Assembly: GCA_039621445.1 (NCBI GenBank)
Contig: CP154954.1
Location: forward strand, 20,074,642 to 20,138,641
DNA length: 64,000 bases
Direction of reading: 5' to 3'
Origin: Euglena gracilis
Lineage: Eukaryota > Euglenida > Euglenophyceae > Euglenales
A program made the translations under genes and the position numbers. Under the pieces are notes generated by a model. That model was not told where the DNA came from, ran no database searches, and worked only from the letters and a program-made list of their open reading frames with translations. Of this stretch, positions 10,638 through 21,603 are shown piece by piece; position 1 is the first letter of the stretch; each line of letters opens with the position of its first letter.

Positions 10638-11031
10638 TTAATAGCGGGTGTGCAGGCGCTTGGCCGCCTGCACAGCCGTCAAACGACGGACCATGCTGCC
10701 ATACAAATTTGGGATCAGGGTAGGAGGGGCCTGGGACCACTCCCGTTGGAGAGCTGTCCACAGCTCATCACAGGACGAAAAGCGCTTCCCAACAAGGCGG
10801 AAAGCTCCTTCGCCCTGGCACGGGTCCCCTCTTCGATTCGTTCACATCCCCACTCTGATCGTAACCCTTCAGAATATAACGGACCGTCGCCTCGTTCACG
10901 TTCCGGCCCAGCCTCTCCCCAACCGCCCTGGCTATTGCTGTGGCAAACGGTCGCGGGACAAGTGCGGCATACGCCAGCACCTCTGCCCGGACACGCCGCC
11001 TGAGCTCACCGGAAGCGTGAGATCTGGTCAT
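10638..11031 (-). pseudogene. Tc1/mariner transposase remnant, catalytic core missing
   Basis: Minus strand. The N-terminal piece begins at ATG 11031 (MTRSHASGELRRRVRAEVLA) and has helix-turn-helix character, ending ...EATVRYILKGYDQSGDV and a GPVPGRR tail that resembles the linker after the second helix-turn-helix of Tc1-type enzymes. In another frame the C-terminal piece reads DELWTALQREWSQAPPTLI...MVRRLTAVQAAKRLHTRY, then TAA at 10638-10640, matching the typical end of Tc1/mariner proteins (LW..L..EW..IP...L..SM.RR..AV..A.G..T.Y). About 200 residues including the DDE/D catalytic region are absent and the frame shifts near 10815. The gene is dead; any movement would need an enzyme from elsewhere. 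Confidence 0.8.
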
Positions 11032-11289
11032 TGTGCGACTGGGGAAGGAACAGGAATCACAAGACACGAAATATAAGTATTTTGGGACTGCAGCTTCCTG
11101 CCAACGGAAAGTGACCGCCACAATTTTTTTCATTTTTTTTTTCATTTTTAACGCACGTGAAAAACCTCGAAACGGTGGTGAATAACCTTGAGACGTAGTG
11201 TACCAAGTTACCCCTCGATCGAAAGCTCTTTCCAACAGACGGCCAGCAGTGGTCATAAGATTTTCCCACAATGCACAGTACTCTTATTC

Positions 11290-12240
11290 CAAAACAGCAC
11301 CAAGTTTGACCAAAATTGGATACTCCCCCCAGTGGTCCCCAAATGCCAAAATTTCATTGCGGTTAAAACAGTCATATCAGGACCTCTACGACCAATTTGG
11401 GTCATTTTTGGGCACTTTTAACAACATTTTTAGTGATCACAGAACTGGCGTTAGGGATGCCGGGTTTTGGACAGAACTGGTGTTCCTAAAACACCGTGGG
11501 TGGGAACGCCAGTTCTGTCGTGAACCCGGTGTCTCAAACACCGGTTTAGTGCAGATTTGGAGTGAAACGGGCTGAAATGGCCATAACTCGGGCCATGCAG
11601 GGGGTTGCGAGGAAATCGAAATAGTGTTAGATAGGGTCTCCGGACATTTCCTTTGATTTTGCTTCATTTCTGAGCAGGGGTTTTTTTAGTCGTGGACCCC
11701 CGGAGGGGGGGGGGGTCGGTGGGTCCGGTTTCTGAGATATTTGGAAACATCGATTTTTTTTTACCCCGGAAACAGCACAAAATGGCCCCTGAAATGGGCC
11801 AAAATTGGCCGAAAATGGCCATAACTTGGGCTACACGAAGAGTTGGGGGAAAAGTAAAGCGTGCTTGGATAGGGCATTCCAACTGCTTCATTTGGCCTCC
11901 GGACATTTCCTTTTGATTTTGCCTCATTGTCGAGCGTGCCCACGGGCCAGGCATGTTGGCAGCCAAAACAGCGAAGGGGTGATACAGGGCCTCCAGGCAC
12001 ATTTTGGCCTGATCGACACTTCCGGAAATAATGTCCATTTTCTTGACATATATTTCAAAAAATCGATGTTTTGACCAAAAATCTCACCCCGGCAAACTGA
12101 CGGAGTCAAAACTGGGGGGGGGGGTGGCGAATCCATGAAAACCGTGGATTATCACCATGATCCTGGGCTTGTTCCCGGATTTTTTTTTCTTCAGTCGCAA
12201 GCGACTGGATCCCCAGTTTCTAATCACCTCCAGTTGACCC
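11290..12240. repeat. Dispersed repeat family D, copy 1
   Basis: Signature phrases are CGGACATTTCCTTTGATTTTGC, CATAACTCGGGCC..GG-GGGAGTTG, and an end with AGTCGCAAGCGACTGGAT next to GGATTATCACCATGATCC. Other copies are at 16430-17290, 26940-27370, 43530-43990 and 53130-53540. No coding signal. Confidence 0.65.
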
Positions 12241-12744
12241 CCCAACTCCCCGCTGTTCACCCGTGAAGTCCAAACTGGGATTCAAGGGTGTCATGGCCAA
12301 GTGTGAGCTCCTTCAGCAAATTTTTTGAAGGGCGCTTTCGGGGTGCCCTTGGTCGACTGGCAGGGGGGGGGGGCTTTGTGGCAGGGGTCAAAATCCTTGT
12401 GTTTGCAAGGCAAGGATGGCCACGCGTCATATCCCAAATGCAAGATCAATCACCAACCTTCGCCGGGAGGGTGCATTAATTGCCTACCCCCCGCCTGCCC
12501 ATAGCGCCCACAGGGTGCTAATAAATTGTTAAAGCAAATTGAGGATTCCCACAAATGCCTGACAGTCAGTTGTGCAGCTTCTAAACATGCCAACCTCTCC
12601 CAACAATCCCCCTGGAGGGTCCCGGCCCAGAGGGTGGTTCCGGACACCCTCCCCCTGGGGTGGGTCCCCAGAAAAAAACCCTGGGGTGGGGTGGGTCCAA
12701 AAGAACCTCATATCACATGAGCTGGGAGGAGGGGCAGTGGGACT
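12241..12744. other. No clear gene; weak plus-strand coding hint
   Basis: Mostly G/C-tract sequence. A short plus-strand segment near 12520-12610 (LKQIEDSHKCLTVSCAASKH) has protein-like composition and precedes the paralogous segment at 12745, but I could not place splice sites for it. Confidence 0.3.
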
Positions 12745-12831
12745 CTGGCGGCAAGCCATCGAGGAAGCGGAGACCACCGCCAGGATCCGCACCAATGAAA
12801 CCCACCTGGCAGCCGCCCCCATCGCCATGTG
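12745..12831 (+). CDS. Gene fragment, paralogue of 26090-26166
   Basis: On the plus strand this segment reads VGLWRQAIEEAETTARIRTN...LAAAPIAM. The copy at 26090-26166 reads the same frame with one 12-bp in-frame deletion and some synonymous changes (ACC/ACT, ACC/ACG). In the copy the frame stops right after ...PIAM. The stop was also present here before the 222-bp element at 12832 inserted. The minus-strand frame (MAMGAAA...VVSASSMACRQ) is equally well conserved, so the coding strand is not settled. A later exon of the same pair is at 14188 and 26526. Family unknown. Confidence 0.35.
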
Positions 12832-13053
12832 CAGGGTGTTAAGGGACCCCCCCCCCCCCCGGAACCCCCAAGAATTGTTCCGGCGCTTTGTGCCGGAAAA
12901 GATTTTAAAAAAACTTGGTGAATGTTGTGACCGATTCTTCAAAAAAAGCTCGCAAAAATGCCGTCGCAAAAAAATTCTGGCACTTTCTTCCACTTTCTTT
13001 TCTTTTTTTTTGCGCAGGGGGAGGGGGGCATAGACCCCTCATTTAATACCCTG
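12832..13053. mobile_element. hAT-like MITE with 8-bp target duplication and empty site
   Basis: The ends are CAGGGTGTTAA and TTTAATACCCTG (inverted, one mismatch). GCCATGTG is directly repeated at 12824-12831 and 13054-13061. The paralogous locus near 26161-26168 has a single GCCATGTG and runs straight on into AGGCAGGCA, which is the unoccupied site. It contains CCGGCGCTTTGTGCCGG followed by an A/T run. 222 bp, no coding capacity. Confidence 0.85.
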
Positions 13054-13061
13054 GCCATGTG

Positions 13062-14187
13062 AGGCAGGCATGGCCCCCATCCAAGGTATCTCCACAGCTG
13101 TGCTGGGATTCTCTCAATCCAAGCTCCAAGCTTTTGTTTGTGCTTAAATTGTCCAGACATTGTCTTCTTTGATGGCTTTCAGTGATTTGGTACCAGCGTT
13201 TACCCTCTTCCTGTTATTTAAATGCATACAGGGGGCAGGTGGCAACCTCGAGCATTGTTTGCATGTTTTTTAAATGTCTACAGCAATTTTCCTGGCCCAG
13301 AACCCACGTCCACCCATTGCTTTCAAAAACAGTCCAGTTGCGTATGTATGTATGTATGTATGTATGTATGTATGTATGTATGTATGTATGTATGTATGTA
13401 TGTACCCCCCCCCTTATTGTCCCACCGACCGGACAATATGGGTGGGGGACAATATGGGGGTACCCCAGCCTGGTTGCGGGCCCTGGCTGTTGTCTACATG
13501 TCCCCCCCATTGGCGCAGGCTGATGAAATGGGCGGGTACCAAAGCTTGAATGGCACTTTTCTCAGCAATCATGAAGGCAGCCGCTTCCCAAATTATAAAC
13601 CTTTCGGGGAATTTGGACCAAAAGATTGTTGGTCTGTGATCATCCATCATTTTACCGTGACCCCCCCCCAAGAGCCAGAGCCTCATTTCAAAAGGAAAAT
13701 GCTTATGACGGGGGTTTTTCGGGGGTTCGCGACTTTGAAGGCCGGTCCCAGGTGGCCAATTTGGCAATTTGACAACCCTGCCCCTAATTGGCCAGAAGGC
13801 GGCATCCAGGCCAGGGGGTTTCTCAAGCCGGAGGGGACCCAGCCAGCCAGCACCTTTTTTCCAGCAACTCCCAGCCGGGCTGCGGACCGACCCCGGGGGG
13901 GGGGTCCACTGAAATCAGGGATCCTCACACGTCCTGAAAGGGAAATTCACGGAGGATCATGGAAATGGACGGAAGGCCATTTTCACGGAAATCACGGAAA
14001 TTCACGGATGAGGCGGAGGGCATTCTTTGATCCTTTGCACTTTTTTTTGTGGGGAACAGGAATTTTTTTTTAACACTGCCATCCAGCCCCCCCCCCCCGA
14101 GGCAGATTGCTATCAGTACATTGAATGCATTTTGGGTTCCTGTTGTGTGCCAGCACCTGGAGCATTCCAAGGATCCCAGCCCTGCAG
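13062..14187. other. Microsatellite and repeat stretch
   Basis: 13062-13110 continues the paralogy with 26169-26240. A (GTAT)n run of about 15 units lies at 13342-13404, followed by an ACAATATGGGG element fragment to 13470. 13925-14010 has short TCACGGAAAT repeats. Open frames here mainly follow these repeats. Confidence 0.55.
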
Positions 14188-14326
14188 GACTGGCACCTTA
14201 GTTGCAGGTGCAGTCACTGACTCGTATCGTGTCGACTCGTATTTTTGTGGCGTTGTGGAAAATGCAATGCCACACCAGGGCGTAGACTGGTGGGGAGTGT
14301 CTTCTCTGCATTTTCTATGTTCTGGG
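14188..14326 (+). CDS. Exon paralogous to 26526
   Basis: After an acceptor CCCTGCAG the frame reads (x)TGTLVAGAVTDSYRVDS... and stays open to a donor-like GTGGTG at 14327. The second copy starts at 26526 after CTTCAG and reads TGACVAGAVTDS. Differences between the copies fall mostly in third codon positions (GTT/GTG, GCA/GCC, ACT/ACC), which supports this frame. It follows 12745 in the same order as the copies at 26.09 and 26.53 kb, so a multi-exon gene or pseudogene was duplicated. Function unknown. Confidence 0.4.
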
Positions 14327-14615
14327 GTGGTGTGCTATGTGATTTTTCTCTTGACAACATTTTTTTAATGCAGGAGAATGTTTCTGACGAGAAATTTCTT
14401 TAAGTTTCAGATGTGTTTTTCTTGCAATCACCAAACCGCCCTTTTTTTGCTTTTTTGGGTGGAAGTTGAGCAAAACGTTGCAGTAAATTCTTTCACGCTT
14501 TCTTTGGAAAAAATTATGGGGATTTGCTGTGGGGACATCTCGCATTTAAATGTTTTGGTCGGTGTGAGCAAACATGGATTATACTATCATTTAGTCACTG
14601 CCCCCCCCCCCCATT

Positions 14616-14712
14616 TACCATGTCCCCCCCCCTTACTGTTCCCGTCCCGTGGCCCCCTTTTGGGTCCATGGGAACAGTAAGGGGGGGGGGAACAGTAAGG
14701 GTGGGGACAAGC
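14616..14712. mobile_element. G-run element, AACAGTAAGGGG type
   Basis: CCCCTTACTGTTCCCGTCCC faces GGGAACAGTAAGGGG(n)AACAGTAAGGG. Related pieces lie at 14716-14740 and 15338-15396. Confidence 0.55.
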
Positions 14713-14878
14713 TCCCCCCCCTTACTGTTCCCATGGGCCATGAACCAACCAACCAATTTAGACCCAAAAGGCGACCTAAAATGCCAAAATGAAGCTTTTT
14801 TGGTTTACATGCTTGAAAATTGCACCTCCACAACATCCATTTTGGCATTAGGTTGGATTTTGGTGGGATGGAAAGCAC

Positions 14879-15253
14879 ATTCCCCCCCCCTTGTCCTTGA
14901 CACGCCTTGTCCATGACACACCCCCCGTGTCAACCGCATTTTTCCCGTACCTAAAAAGAGTAAAGTATTTTTGACACACTTCACGTCTCTGGAGCTAATT
15001 GGTCGCCATTTTCTGCAAAGAACCATGGCTTTGGACTCATCTTCTTTTGAGTGTGGTGATTTAATGAGATATGAGCGCTCCAAGGAAGTTATTGTTGATG
15101 CTATGGTGATTGGGATTACCCAGATTACCTGGCCATCGTTTTGCTGCATGTTTTGTGGTACGGTTCCCATGACACGGCGTGTCCATGACACACCCCCCGT
15201 GTCAACCGCACTTTCCCCGTACTTTGGCGTGTCAAGGACAAGGGGGGGGGAAT
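14879..15253. mobile_element. Inverted-repeat element with 4-bp target duplication
   Basis: Left end ATTC-C(n)-TTGTCCTTGACACG, right end CGTGTCAAGGACAA-G(n)-GAAT. GCAC is repeated at 14875-14878 and 15254-15257. Just inside each end is TGTCCATGACACACCCCCCG. 375 bp, non-coding. Confidence 0.7.
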
Positions 15254-17290
15254 GCACCTAAAACCGACCAAAAAAAATCCCCTTTTTAACCTTGTGTTCC
15301 AAGAATCTTTTACAAAAGTGCTATGACATTGTATTGTTCCCGTCCCCCCAATGGGAACAGTAAGGGGGGGGAACAGTAAAGGAGAGGGGCATGGTAGTCA
15401 CCCCCCCCCCCCGGGGGGTGACTGGTTTTTTCGGAGTGACTGGCTGGTTTTTGGCCCGGACCCCCAGCCGAAGGCCAGAAATTTTTTGGCCTTTTTTTCA
15501 TGTTTTTTTGGTCAAATCTCCTTTGGATTCCAGAGTGGCCGACCCCCCCCCCCCCAGCAGGGGCAGTGACTGGCTGGTTCCCCCCCCCCAAAGTGATTGA
15601 CTGGTTTTTCGAAGAGTGGGGTCAGGGGGGTGAGGACCCCCCCTCCCCCCCCGGGGGGTCGGTGAAAAATTGTATGATATGGACCTCTGCACAAATTTGT
15701 GTCATATTGGGTATACACATTCGGTCCATAAGCAGCAGTGTTCCAGAAAGGTTTGTTTTTATGTCGGGGGGGGATCTGGCACGGGGGTGCCGTTCTTGAC
15801 CAAAATGGCTACCCCCCCCCCGTATTGTCCCCCCCCCCATATTGTCCCTCGGCCCGGCCGACGAGGGGTTTTTTTGGCTCGGTCAATGAAATTTCCTTTG
15901 GTACCCCCATATTGTCCCCCCCCCATATTGTCCCGGCGGGCCTCCTGGGGAGAGGTCGGTGGGACAATATGGGGGGGGGGGGTGGTAACTTGGGGGGGGG
16001 GTTCTAAACTTTTTCTCAGGGCTGGAAGGCCAATTTGAGGGGGGGGGGTAAATTTTTTCTTTACCATTTTTGTATGGTTATTTTCCGAATTTTTCTGAAT
16101 GCCCAATTTGGCCCGGGTATTTTACAAAACCCAAAATCAGCCTTGTGCTTAGTCGGGTGCCTACCCCACGGGGGGGGAGGGGCTGCTAGGGGCAGGCACC
16201 CCATAGCACCCGATCCGACCCCCCAGGGTTTGGGAGGTGCCTGCCCGTGGCAGGTACCCCCCTCCGACCCCGGCGCAGAAGGCGCCAGGGGCCCGGAAAA
16301 GGCCATTTTCAATGAAAATTTTCTGGGTCCCCCCGGACCCCTACCCCCGGGGGGGGGTGTGCCTGCTCGGGGCAGGCACCCCACAGCACCAGGTTTTGAA
16401 TAGTGCTGAGCTCTTAATAAGCGCGCACCCACCCGTTCATTGAAAATTTTTTTCGATTTTTTTCGACTTTTTCGACCCGGTTCTGACCCAAAGTCAATGG
16501 GTCGGCGGCCCAAAACGGGGCGCTGGCGGGTCGAAAAACGCTCGTTTTCGGCTCAAAAACAGTTTTTCCGGGTCCGGGAGGCCAAAAAACATCGTTTCGG
16601 GCAAAAAAAATTTTTTTCGATTTTTTTCGACTTTTTGGGCCGAAAACGGACAAGTCGAACAGAGGGAAAAGTGTACAAAATGGCCTGAAACGGCCCAAAT
16701 TGGCCAAAAAACGCCCGTGTCTCGGGCTGGGCGGGGAGTTGTGGGGAAACCAAAGTCCCAGTAGATAGAGCGTTCCAAGGGCTTCAATTTAGGTCTCCGG
16801 ACATTTCCTTTGATTTTGCAACATTTTCGAGAAATTTTGAAAACATTCGTTTTTTGACCCCCCACCCCCCGAAAACGGCTAAGTCGAACAGTGGAAAAAG
16901 TGTACAAAACGGCCATCCGGGCCAAAAACGGCCGTATCTCGGGCCAGGCGGGGAGTTGCGGGGAAATCAAAATACTGGCATATGGGGCGTTCCAAGGGCT
17001 TCAACTTAGGTCTCCGGACATTTCCTTTGATTTTGCATCATTTTGGAGATATTTTGAAAATTGACATTTTTTGGCCGTCCAAAGGGGGGGGGGCTTATCC
17101 AGGGGGGTTGGCCAATCCTACCCAGTTTGGACCCCTTCGCACGTGAATAACTCGGGCCTGGCGGGGAGTTGGGGGTCAAACCCAGGTGATTCGGAAACTA
17201 GGAATCCAGTCGCTCGCGACTGAAAAAAAAAATTTCGGGAACGGGGCCGGGATCATGGTGATAATCCGCCGGTTCCCGAGGTGGCCCCGA
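15254..17290. other. Stacked repeats, no gene seen
   Basis: In order: a GACTGGTTTTTT-family piece (15400-15670), an inverted ACAATATGGGG element (15810-15987), a CGGGTGCC/GGCAGGCAC element (16150-16400) and family D (16430-17290). Confidence 0.6.
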
Positions 17291-17699
17291 GGGGGGGGGG
17301 TTCGGGGGGGGTTTTCCCCCAGTGGTAAGCTTCGCTCTTACCCATAAAGGGATAAGAGCTAAGCGACCCCCCCCTCCCCCCCCCGGTCGGTAAGCACAAG
17401 CATGACCCAAATGCCCAATCTTGGGGGGGAGGACAATCTGGAGGGGGGGTGGTCTGCAATGTTACTGCAGATCACATTGTCCAAATGATGGGATTTGTTG
17501 GTGTCAACCGGGGATGTAACCCCCCAAATAACTTGGCTTAATGTTTAATAATCCGATGATCTAGAACTTATCCAGTGATCGTACACATGGAATTTTTCAA
17601 TGTGCAATTGATTCCATCTCCTCTCAAATGAAAACATCATCCCAAGGGCTCTGATGACACTTTCAACGTTTTGGATCATTTATGGACCATGTCCTCCCG

Positions 17700-18179
17700 C
17701 TTCAAGCGCCCCAGAAATCTGGGGATGGGGCAAAGAAATTTTTTAAAGGTTTGTGACCCAGGGGGGGGGTTGGGCTGAGTGGGCACCCTGCCGGAGGCGG
17801 GGTTTTGTTCCATTTTTGGCGCAAAGTGCAAAAATAATTTTTGGACTCCAAAAATTGACCCCCCCCACAAAAGCGGGCCCCGAGCCCTCCCGGGGGGGGG
17901 GGGAGGGTTGACCCCCCCGGTATGTCTTGGATGGTGGTCCGCCTCTGAATGTGTTTGGATTTTTTCCCGGTGGGCAAGCAACGACAATGTCGTCGCCCTG
18001 AGCTGCACTGGTCTCCCTGGCTGCCATGGCCCATTGCCATGGCTGCCACCCCCGTACCGGACATCGTTCTTTCCCCTCCACACCCCCTCACGCACCCTTC
18101 CGGCGTAGCTCTTGCCGGGGGACGTTCCGTGCAGAGGTGCACTCTCCATCCAGCCCTGCTCTGTGGACTTCTTGACATA

Positions 18180-18180
<1 letters not shown>
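17700..18180. repeat. Duplicated segment shared with 29050-29320
   Basis: About 190 bp (17985-18178) match 29095-29310, including GAGCAGGGCTGG, AAGAGCTACGCCGG and GGGGTGGCAGCCA on the minus strand. At 29 kb a minus frame reads through (SYAGGVHEGVQGAGGGTISD, then TGVAATAMGQTAATEG), whereas here small indels break it. One copy may be an exon and the other a relic. A (TG)n tract follows at 18182-18210. Confidence 0.4.
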
Positions 18181-18213
<33 letters not shown>

Positions 18214-18299
18214 CTGTGCTTTGTTTTTAAGACGACATGCCCTCCCAGATCAATGAGCTGGGGGGGGGGATATTTGATGAAAATCCATCTCTTTTGCAT

Positions 18300-18875
18300 T
18301 CTTGCAGTCAACTGCACAAGGGCACCGTACTGCACCAGGGGGAACCAGTCAGCCACAGCCTTCCCTTCCCAGCCACCCCCCTTCGGGCAACTGGACAGCG
18401 ACGGATTGCTTGCTTTCGGGGGTGCAGGGCCAAAAATGGGTCAAAAATGGACGAAAATGGGTCACAAAAGGGCTGGCTGGCCAGGCCAAATTTGGGGTCA
18501 AAAGAAATCGATTTTTTTTTTGCATAATTGGCAGTTTTTTTGGACATTTTTGCAGAGCACTTTTTCAATTTTTTGGCACCCGGTTCGACCCTGGGTTGGC
18601 CGGCTCCAGCCTGGGGCCCGGGGGGGGGGGGCAGCAGCCTTTTTCCAGCCAGCCCAAATTTTCCAGCCTCTGAGCTGGATTCCCCAGGGTCGTTAAAAAA
18701 ACGCCTTGTGCTTTACAAGACCACCTGGCCACCTGCCATGTGGCTGTTTGGGGCCATCAGGGACTGGGTTTGATATTTATCAACACGAGCATATCATTCT
18801 TCATCCATCACACCTTGCCGTTTTGGACATCTCAGGCCCAGATCTGAACATTTCCTCATTGATTTTGATGTGGGA
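18300..18875. other. No gene seen
   Basis: Low-complexity AAAATGGGTCAAAAATGG words near 18430 and a G run at 18610, then AT-rich sequence. Frames present lack splice support. Confidence 0.5.
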
Positions 18876-19262
18876 TCAGTGCAAAAGTTTAATTTGCTTA
18901 GCAGTCTGCCCTGCCAATCCCTTGTAATGCCTGAATTCGATAAAGAAAACCTGTGAAGCGTTTGTGCAGCTGTGTGTTTGTATGCACGTGCATGTGTGCT
19001 CACTGAATAGGTTTGCCACACCACACAAAAATGAAAGCGTGGCATTTTCTATGTGAGGGTGGATTTGACAGCAGCAGTCCAACGACAGCCCTGTGGGAGG
19101 CTGACAACCTCTCTTTCAGCATAAAGTGCCCAAGTGCATGCATGTGTCTGGGAGGCAGGGCTTGGTTCTGCCCCCCAATCACCTTGGGCATGGCCCACCC
19201 CACTGGTAGTTTCTCATTTCCATCCTTACCAGGCTGCCGCACATCGATGCTTCTCCATCCAT
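18876..19262 (-). CDS. Three-exon gene 3-prime end, unknown protein
   Basis: Minus strand. Exons are proposed at 19230-19262 (33 nt), 19109-19147 (39 nt) and 18876-18950 (75 nt with TGA). All junctions are phase 0 and canonical: acceptors CTCATGGCAG, GCCTCCCAG and CGCTTCACAG; donors GTAAGG and GTTGTC; introns 82 and 158 nt. The joined protein ends ...CTWALYAERE|VFFIEFRHYKGLAG... and closes in a basic KQIKLLH tail. An unspliced reading (HMHALGHFMLKERLSASH) is also open across the middle exon, so that exon is the least certain. No domain is recognised. The first exon may begin with ATG at its acceptor, or more exons may lie upstream. Confidence 0.45.
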
Positions 19263-19549
19263 CTGCCATGAGAAGGGAATGCATTGTAGTTCAGGCAAGG
19301 ATTTGTGGGCAAGGATTGCCACAAATTTGTGCCACAACTGCCGGGTGGGGGGGGAATTGGAGGCTGAAAAAATTGATTGGGAAAAAATTGGCCTTTTTTT
19401 GAAAATCCTGCCTCAAAATTTTCAAAATCACCTTCCAGTCATCTTGCAAACAAAACCTGCCAATTTTTTCCGGGCCGTTTTCAGGTTTGGCACCAATTTT
19501 TTCGGTTTCCAATTTTGTTAGTCTAATTTTATCTAGCTTCGATTTTTTC

Positions 19550-21202
19550 CCTCCCCGGTAATCACAAATAGTCACGAACCAGCACGAAGTTGGGGATTTT
19601 CAAAATCATGAATATTCACAAATAATCATGTATAACCTTGAATAATCACAAATGACCATGAACACTAAAATTAAGGAATTTCAGTTTTCATTGGTCAAAA
19701 ATCTGGGGGGGGGAATATTGCCAAAAACTCCCAAAATGGAACAAAACGTCACTCAGAAGAATGAAACGAAAAAAGGTTTCCAAGACATTGAAATCTGTTA
19801 GGTCAGTCAATTTCCAAGAGGGCGCCAGTTTAGGTCTGGCAATTTCCAAGAAGGCGCCCGTTTTTGGACCAGAAACCACTTTTTTTTGGCAATGTCTCCG
19901 TCCAGATGGTCGGTCGGTCGAGATGCCCACAAAATTTCTGTAGACAAAGGTGAGGTTTATTTTTCTTGCGGGGGTCTGGGGAGGGGGGGACTCGAACAGT
20001 TTCATACGTCGCGCAATTGGCCCACAAAATAAGTATGTAGACAAAGATGAGGGTTTGTTTTTCTTGCCGGGGGGGGGTCCAGGGGGAGGGGGGGGCAGGG
20101 ATGGATGGGAAGCCCTTCGGTATTGAGGTAGGTGGTAGGGGGGGGTCCCGACCACCCCCCCCCCCTGGGGGGGTAAGGTGGTAGGGGGGGGCCCGGACCA
20201 CCCCCCCCCCCCCTAGATGTTGGGGTCCGGACCCCCCACCCCCCCCTCCTTGACAGGTGCCAAAAATAGCAGAAAATTTTCTTCCGGCGCTGTGCGCCGG
20301 AAAATGAGCAAAAAACACCCCTTTTGCTGACTTTTGGCCATATTGCCCGTTTTTTGATGTGTTGGTGTTTTCCCCCAAAAACATGTTCAAAAAAATTCAA
20401 AAAATGAGCATTTTTGGATCGATTGTCAAAGAAAAATCAGGGGTTTTTGACCGATTTTGACCCAATTTCCGGCCCTTTGCCCGTCCATGAAATCGAAAAA
20501 TTTTCGGCCCCCCCTCAGTTTCGAGGTAGGAGGGGGGGGTCCGACCCACCCCCCCCCCCCTCCGTGTCGGGAGGGGGGGGTCCGACCCACCCCCCCCCTC
20601 AAGGCTTCCCATCCATCCCTGGGGGAGGGGGCAGGAGCCCGCCCCCCACCCCCGGGCACTCAAACGGTTTCATGCGTCGCGCGATTTGCCCAGAAACCAA
20701 TGCTTCGGAAAAGGTATACGGTGGGTAACCAACTGTACATAGTATGGGTAAAGGAATGGGGTGGGTGGGATATATGGCCTCCTGCAGTTTGTGCAACAGT
20801 GGCCATGAGGATGTGTGTTTTTCAAATTTGCCAAAATTTGCCAAAATTCGCCAATTTTACCGAATTTTGGCAATCTCTTGGCCTTTTTGGGGGGGTTATT
20901 TTGCCAATTTCTGCTGGGAAGTAATCCCATCCCGACTTAGGAAAATTTCGCAGATTTGGACCAGATTTTTACCTGCAATCGCAAGTTAAGGCCAGGGGCC
21001 CGAGAAAAAAATTCGCAGTTTGAGTCATTTTGTGAAATGGTGTATATTTTGAGCTGTCATTCACACTTTTTCAACAAAAAGCCCACAAATATGGAATTTG
21101 TTGGCTGAAACCCCCGAAAATGAAAAAAAAATAACAAAAAGTTTTGCTCCGCCATTTTTTGGGTTTTTTCCCCTCAAGTGCAGATTTGTTCCCTGAGGTT
21201 CA
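19550..21202. other. Repeat stretch, no gene seen
   Basis: AATAATCACAAAT words (19555-19675) are followed by an element-like stretch holding GACTCGAACAGTTTCATACG and CCGGCGCTGTGCGCCGG (20283-20299). A second GTTTCATGCGTCGCGCG copy is at 20668. Parts match 35500-35700 in inverse orientation. Confidence 0.5.
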
Positions 21203-21603
21203 GTCATGGCCAGGCACCTATAGCTAAAATGGCCTAAAATGGCCTCAAATGGCCTAAAATGGCTTTTTGACCCCCTAAAGGTGGGGGTCCCTAAAATGGC
21301 CCAAAATGGCCTAAAATGAGAAAATTTCTGAGGCACAACAATTTTTTGTGAACAACTGAAGCCATTCGAGTGATGATTTTCGGTATCTTGTTTACGTGGA
21401 CAGCAAACAGTGGATTTGATGGAGGAGCACAGCCCCTCAAGGTCCATTTTTTTTCTCCCAAGTGTTATTAGTATCGTCCCCCAAACCCACAGTCCCAAAC
21501 CTTTTTTTGGTAGCTGAATTTTGAAGGTTTGGACAGGTGCATTTCTTCTTATTCCCATCTTTTTTGCTGTGCACCGATGCTGCAAGTAATGAAGCAGTGC
21601 AAA

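Larger units (their letters stand above)
7601..11200. mobile_element. Tc1/mariner-type element, 3.6 kb, nested and degenerate
   Basis: Inverted ends CACTGCGTCTCAAGGTTATT (7601) and its partner CACTACGTCTCAAGGTTATT (read inward from 11200) are flanked by TA at 7599-7600 and 11201-11202. The target is the GCGAGCGTATCTCTG repeat; the unoccupied version at 7145-7230 runs through the junction. Inside are a broken transposase (10638-11031), palindromic blocks, a telomere-like tract and a satellite. Confidence 0.85.
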
